A stretch of DNA of 64,000 nucleotides, taken from the NCBI RefSeq assembly GCF_008119665.1, contig NZ_CP043046.1, positions 5,208,001 through 5,272,000 on the forward strand, read 5' to 3'. This stretch comes from Pigmentiphaga aceris. Its GTDB lineage: Bacteria; Pseudomonadota; Gammaproteobacteria; Burkholderiales; Burkholderiaceae_B. Made by a program: the position numbers and the translations under genes. Of the stretch, positions 60,417 through 64,000 are shown in pieces. Position 1 is the first letter of the stretch; each line of letters begins with the position of its first letter. Under the pieces are notes generated by a model. The model had not been told where the DNA came from, did not search any database, and saw nothing but the letters and a program-made list of their open reading frames with translations.

Positions 60417-61307
60417 ATGGCGACGAGCGTGGTTGGACGATGGCTCAATACCTGGGCGGACCGGGTGTTTGAACGCATGATGCGCAAGCCGCTGCCAGGC
60501 AAGCCGTGGGACCACCTGTATCAGCTTGGCGCGCAGACCTTGCAGCAACGCGCTGAAGGGGGCGACGCCAAGGCGGCTTATGTGCTGGGCGACATGTATG
60601 ACCAAGGCTCGTATGGCGTCAGAAAGAACCTGAATGCCGCCATCAAGTGGTATCGGCTGGCTGCGGAGCAGGAAGATGGCGATGCGCTTAACAATCTGGG
60701 CAGCATGCACCAGCACGGCGATGGGCTGCCGCAAGATATGGAACAGGCGCGCATGTACTTTGAACGCGCAGCCGCAGCCGGCTGCGGTGTAGCCATGAAC
60801 AATCTTGGCCATTTCCACAACCATGGCCGGGGTGGTCTGGTCGCAGATCCGGCTGCTGCCGTGAAGTGGTTCAAGGCGGGCGCGTGCCGCCACGACGGCA
60901 ATGCACTGGTGTCTTTGGGCTACGCGTATTCCAAGGGTACAGGGGTGCGCAAAAGTCCTTTGCGCGCTATTTACTGGTACCGCCGCGCGGCGCTCGCCGG
61001 TGACCACAAGGGTGCTTACAACCTGGCTGTCGGCTACTGGTATGGCGTCGATCTGATGGAGGATCACCGCAAGGCGATCGGCCTGCTGCGCGCATCAAGC
61101 GTCTACGACCATGCCGGCACCAACTTCCTGCTGGGCCGCGCCCAGTTCGAAGGTCTGGGAATGACAAAAGATCTTGGCGAAGGCCTGCGCCTGCTGCGCC
61201 GGGCAGCCGATGCAGGCTACGAACAAGCCCACGACTACCTGCAGCAGACGCGGTATGCGACGCCGACCCGGACGGTCCCAGGCGCTAAGCCGAACACCCA
61301 GACCTAG
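60417..61307 (+). CDS. Sel1-repeat (TPR-like) protein
   Basis: 296 residues from the ATG at 60417. Contains about six Sel1-like repeats of roughly 36 residues, recognisable by A-x-x-LGxxYxxGxGVxxDxxxAxxWYRxAA (for example KAAYVLGDMYDQGSYGV, AIKWYRLAAEQEDGDALNNL, GAYNLAVGYWYGVDLMEDH). No signal peptide is seen, so probably cytoplasmic and acting by protein binding. It is coupled to the lipoprotein gene upstream. Confidence 0.88.
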   Translation: MATSVVGRWLNTWADRVFERMMRKPLPGKPWDHLYQLGAQTLQQRAEGGDAKAAYVLGDMYDQGSYGVRKNLNAAIKWYRLAAEQEDGDALNNLGSMHQHGDGLPQDMEQARMYFERAAAAGCGVAMNNLGHFHNHGRGGLVADPAAAVKWFKAGACRHDGNALVSLGYAYSKGTGVRKSPLRAIYWYRRAALAGDHKGAYNLAVGYWYGVDLMEDHRKAIGLLRASSVYDHAGTNFLLGRAQFEGLGMTKDLGEGLRLLRRAADAGYEQAHDYLQQTRYATPTRTVPGAKPNTQT

Positions 61308-61370
61308 CAAGGGCCGGCAAACCGAGCTGACTCGATTCCCGACCCGGGCGCGCCAAGCAACAGGACGCGT

Positions 61371-62996
61371 TTATTCGGGCCGCGTGCCGCCGGTAATCGC
61401 CAATGCCACGGCTTCGGCCACGCGGATGCCATCCACCGCCGCCGAGAAGATGCCGCCCGCGTAGCCCGCGCCTTCGCCTGCGGGGTACAAGCCACGCGTG
61501 CTGCGACTTTGCAGGTCGTCGTTGTTGCGGGTGATGCGGATCGGCGACGAGCTGCGCGTTTCGACCCCGGTCAGCACGGCATCGTGCATCGAGAATCCAC
61601 GAATCTGACGATCGAATGCCGGCAGGGCTTCGCGAATGGCTTCGATGGCGTAGGCGGGCAAGGCGCTGTCCAGCGAGCCAAGTTTTACGCCCGGGGTATA
61701 CGACGGCTGCACGCTGCCAAGCGCAGTGGACGGGCGACCCTTGATGAAGTCGCCCACCAGTTGGCCAGGGGCTTCGTAGGTGCCGCCGCCAAGCTCGAAG
61801 GCATGCGATTCCAGCTGGCGTTGGAAGTCCATACCGGCCAGCGGGTTCTCGGGGTAGCCGGGGAAATCCTCCGGGGTGATACCCACCACGATGCCGCTGT
61901 TGGCGTTGCGTTCGTTGCGCGAGTACTGGCTCATGCCGTTGGTGACGACACGACCGACTTCAGACGTGGCCGCCACGACGGTGCCACCCGGGCACATGCA
62001 GAAGCTGTAGACCGAACGACCGTTGTTGGCGTGGTGCACCAGCTTGTAGTCGGCCGCGCCAAGTTCGGGGTGGCCGGCGAAGGGGCCGAAACGACACTGG
62101 TCGATCAGGGATTGCGGGTGTTCGACGCGGAAACCGATCGAGAAGGGTTTGGCTTCGACGAACACGCCGCGCTTGTGCAGCATCTCGAAGGTGTCGCGGG
62201 CGCTGTGACCGACGGCCAGCACGACGTGATCGGCCCGCAGGCGTTCGCCGCTGGCAAGCACCACGCCACGGATGCGACCGTCTTCGATTTCCACATCGTC
62301 CACCCGACACTCGAAGCGGTATTCACCGCCCAGCGATTCGATGGTCTCGCGCATCATTTCGGCCATCTTCACCAGGCGAAAGGTACCGATGTGCGGTTTG
62401 CTGACGTACAGGATTTCTTCGGGTGCATCGGCCTTGACGAATTCGTTCAAAACCTTGCGACCGTAGTGATGCGGGTCTTTGATCTGGCTGTACAGCTTGC
62501 CGTCCGAGAAGGTGCCGGCACCGCCTTCACCGAACTGCACGTTCGATTCGGGATTGAGTTCACCCTTGCGCCACAGGCCGAAGGTGTCCTTGGTGCGTTC
62601 GCGCACGGCCTTGCCGCGCTCCAGAATGATCGGTTTGAATCCGCTCTGGGCCAGGATCAGCGCCGCAAAGATGCCACAGGGGCCGGAGCCGATGACGATC
62701 GGGCGGTGTTCCAGGTTGGCAGGAGCCTGCGCGACAAACTTGTAGCTCATGTCGGGCGTTGCGCCGACATTGCGGTCGCCGCGCATCTTCTTCAGTACCG
62801 CTGCCTCGTCGCGCAATTCCACATCCAGCGCGTACACAAAGACGATTGCCGACTTCTTGCGCGCGTCGTAGCTGCGCCGGAAAACGGTCCATCCGAGCAG
62901 ATCGCCCGCAGGGATGCCCAGGCGCGCCAGGATGGCATCGCGCAATGCGGACTCGGAATGGTCCAGCGGCAAAGAGACTTCAGACAGGCGCAACAT
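61371..62996 (-). CDS. NAD(P)/FAD-dependent oxidoreductase (YhaJ/COG2509-like)
   Basis: 541 residues from the ATG at 62996 (MLRLSEVSLPLDHSES). After an N-terminal domain (about 1-95) comes the FAD motif PIVIGSGPCGIFAALILAQS, then LNPESNVQFGEGGAGTFSDG, SFCMCPGGTVVAATSE and the C-terminal FAD contact GLYPAGEGAGYAGGIFSAAVDG. It belongs to the COG2509-type uncharacterised dehydrogenases. Single gene; the reaction is unknown. Confidence 0.85.
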   Translation of the reverse strand: MLRLSEVSLPLDHSESALRDAILARLGIPAGDLLGWTVFRRSYDARKKSAIVFVYALDVELRDEAAVLKKMRGDRNVGATPDMSYKFVAQAPANLEHRPIVIGSGPCGIFAALILAQSGFKPIILERGKAVRERTKDTFGLWRKGELNPESNVQFGEGGAGTFSDGKLYSQIKDPHHYGRKVLNEFVKADAPEEILYVSKPHIGTFRLVKMAEMMRETIESLGGEYRFECRVDDVEIEDGRIRGVVLASGERLRADHVVLAVGHSARDTFEMLHKRGVFVEAKPFSIGFRVEHPQSLIDQCRFGPFAGHPELGAADYKLVHHANNGRSVYSFCMCPGGTVVAATSEVGRVVTNGMSQYSRNERNANSGIVVGITPEDFPGYPENPLAGMDFQRQLESHAFELGGGTYEAPGQLVGDFIKGRPSTALGSVQPSYTPGVKLGSLDSALPAYAIEAIREALPAFDRQIRGFSMHDAVLTGVETRSSSPIRITRNNDDLQSRSTRGLYPAGEGAGYAGGIFSAAVDGIRVAEAVALAITGGTRPE

Positions 62997-63038
62997 GGGG
63001 GAAAGACAATCCAGCAGAATTCCGGGAAGGCCCATATG

Positions 63039-63075
63039 TTAACGAAGCTTGGTCAGAATTAACGAAGCTTGGTCA
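63039..63075. repeat. 17-base direct repeat
   Basis: The sequence ttaacgaagcttggtca occurs at 63039-63055 and again at 63059-63075, separated by three bases, in the gap between two minus-strand genes. It could be a pair of regulator half-sites or a slippage duplication. Confidence 0.75.
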
Positions 63076-63189
63076 AAAGCCTGAACAAAGCCGAGCTTTC
63101 CGGTGCTGTGGACGTGCGCAGGAACTGCGGATGTCGCGGTGGCGAGACGCATGACGCCCCCGGCGGCCTCACGCCAGGGGGGGTCAGAC

Positions 63190-64000
63190 TCAGGTATAGA
63201 AGTAGCGAACCAGGTGGAAGAACACCGGCGCGGCAAAGCTGACCGAATCCATGCGGTCCAGCGTGCCGCCGTGGCCTTCGATCATGGTGCCCCAGTCCTT
63301 CGCCCCCAGGCTGCGCTTGACCGCCGACAAGACCAGCCCACCCAACGCACCTGCGGCAACAATGGCCGCCGACATGCCCGCCGCCGCCAGCGGGCTGAAG
63401 GGGGTCAGCCACCACAGCGAGGTACCCACGGCCACGGCAACCAGGCCGCCGCCGATCAGGCCTTCCACCGTCTTCGACGGGCTGATGACCGGCGCAAGCT
63501 TGGTCTTGCCAAAGAGCTTGCCCACCACGTACTGCATGACGTCGCTGAACTGCACGATCAGCAGCAGGTAGAACAGCAGCAAGGCGCTCTGGCCTTCGTA
63601 GCCCGGAATCTTCAGCATCAACAAGGCAGGGGCACTGCTGATGCAGTAGATGGTGATCATCACCGCCCACTGGATTTTTGCGGTGCGTTCCAGGAAGTGC
63701 TCGGTGTCCTGGGTCAGCGTGCTCAGGGATGGCAGCAACAGGAAGCCGTACACCGGGATCATCAGCGAGAACATCGAATACCACGAGGTGCCAATCGTGT
63801 AGTACTGAAGCGGGATCATGATGAAGAACGCCACCGCCAGCGCGCGGTGATCACCGGGCCGCGTGGGCGTAAGCGTCACGAATTCGCGCAGTGCGAAGAA
63901 AGAGATCATCGCAAACAGAATCAGCGTGGCAAGCGGACCAACACCGAAGGCCACCGCGAAGATCGCGATCATCGCCCACCAGGCGCGGATGCGTGCGTTC
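63190..64000 (-). CDS. cdsA: Phosphatidate cytidylyltransferase (CdsA-like), 5' truncated by window edge
   Basis: About 270 residues are visible; the frame stays open to base 64000 (NARIRAWWAMIAIFAVAFG), so the start is outside. A polytopic membrane protein of about seven or eight TM segments. The C-terminal CTP-transferase signature is complete: SAVKRSLGAKDWGTMIEGHGGTLDRMDS read in parts as KRSLGAKDWG and GHGGTLDRMDS. CdsA makes CDP-diacylglycerol for phospholipid synthesis. The N-terminal part is less typical, so it may be a CdsA paralogue rather than the housekeeping enzyme. Confidence 0.85.
   Translation of the reverse strand, partial: NARIRAWWAMIAIFAVAFGVGPLATLILFAMISFFALREFVTLTPTRPGDHRALAVAFFIMIPLQYYTIGTSWYSMFSLMIPVYGFLLLPSLSTLTQDTEHFLERTAKIQWAVMITIYCISSAPALLMLKIPGYEGQSALLLFYLLLIVQFSDVMQYVVGKLFGKTKLAPVISPSKTVEGLIGGGLVAVAVGTSLWWLTPFSPLAAAGMSAAIVAAGALGGLVLSAVKRSLGAKDWGTMIEGHGGTLDRMDSVSFAAPVFFHLVRYFYT

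Overview
The window is high-GC proteobacterial DNA. Gene content and order (minCDE, EttA, long-form ThyA, FolA, gcvTHP behind a glycine riboswitch, Mrp-TamA-TamB, Dcd) suggest a betaproteobacterium of the Burkholderiales, most like the Alcaligenaceae (Achromobacter/Bordetella relatives). This rests on protein resemblance only. No tRNA, rRNA, CRISPR array, transposase or integrase was seen.

Layout. 1-1.9 kb: 3' part of minC, then minD and minE with a clear terminator. 2-8.4 kb: a glycine-zipper lipoprotein, then a signalling module (hybrid kinase with three receivers, CheR, CheB, receiver-kinase) with no CheA, CheW or receptor. 8.4-15.5 kb: a tightly coupled four-gene minus-strand operon (membrane sensor, SpoIIE/PP2C phosphatase with sensors, sensor-MFS fusion, periplasmic binding protein) in which a similar sensor segment recurs four times. 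15.5-33.8 kb: formyltransferase homologue, ettA, thyA, qor, a LysR regulator, a redoxin/periplasmic-protein operon with a divergent AraC regulator, three paralogous chemoreceptors, folA, an N-carbamoyl amino-acid hydrolase and a universal stress protein.

33.8-35.7 kb: an AT-rich island behind gcvP. It holds two diverged tandem units. Each starts with a copy of the gcvP 3' end (one intact, one with a stop codon) and is followed by remnants of the same two small genes, one of them a roughly 190-200-residue membrane-anchored protein of unknown function. The copies are broken by homopolymer frameshifts. I rate this the most unusual feature of the window.

35.7-64 kb: gcvP, gcvH and gcvT under a tandem glycine riboswitch; a secreted RTX nuclease of the ExeM/NucH type; a PAS hybrid kinase, a YhiN-type flavoprotein and an Arg/Lys/Orn decarboxylase in a row; dcd; mrp-tamA-tamB with overlapping ends; a CNNM/CorC-type transporter; a large nested palindromic element; a lipoprotein; a Sel1-repeat protein; an FAD oxidoreductase; and the 3' part of a CdsA-like cytidylyltransferase.

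How they work together: MinCDE places the division septum. ThyA and FolA form the thymidylate/folate cycle, fed with one-carbon units by the glycine cleavage system, which the riboswitch induces by glycine. TamA and TamB assemble outer-membrane proteins. The many kinases, phosphatase and receptors indicate a motile, environmentally versatile bacterium. All functional calls come from reading motifs by eye; no database search was made.
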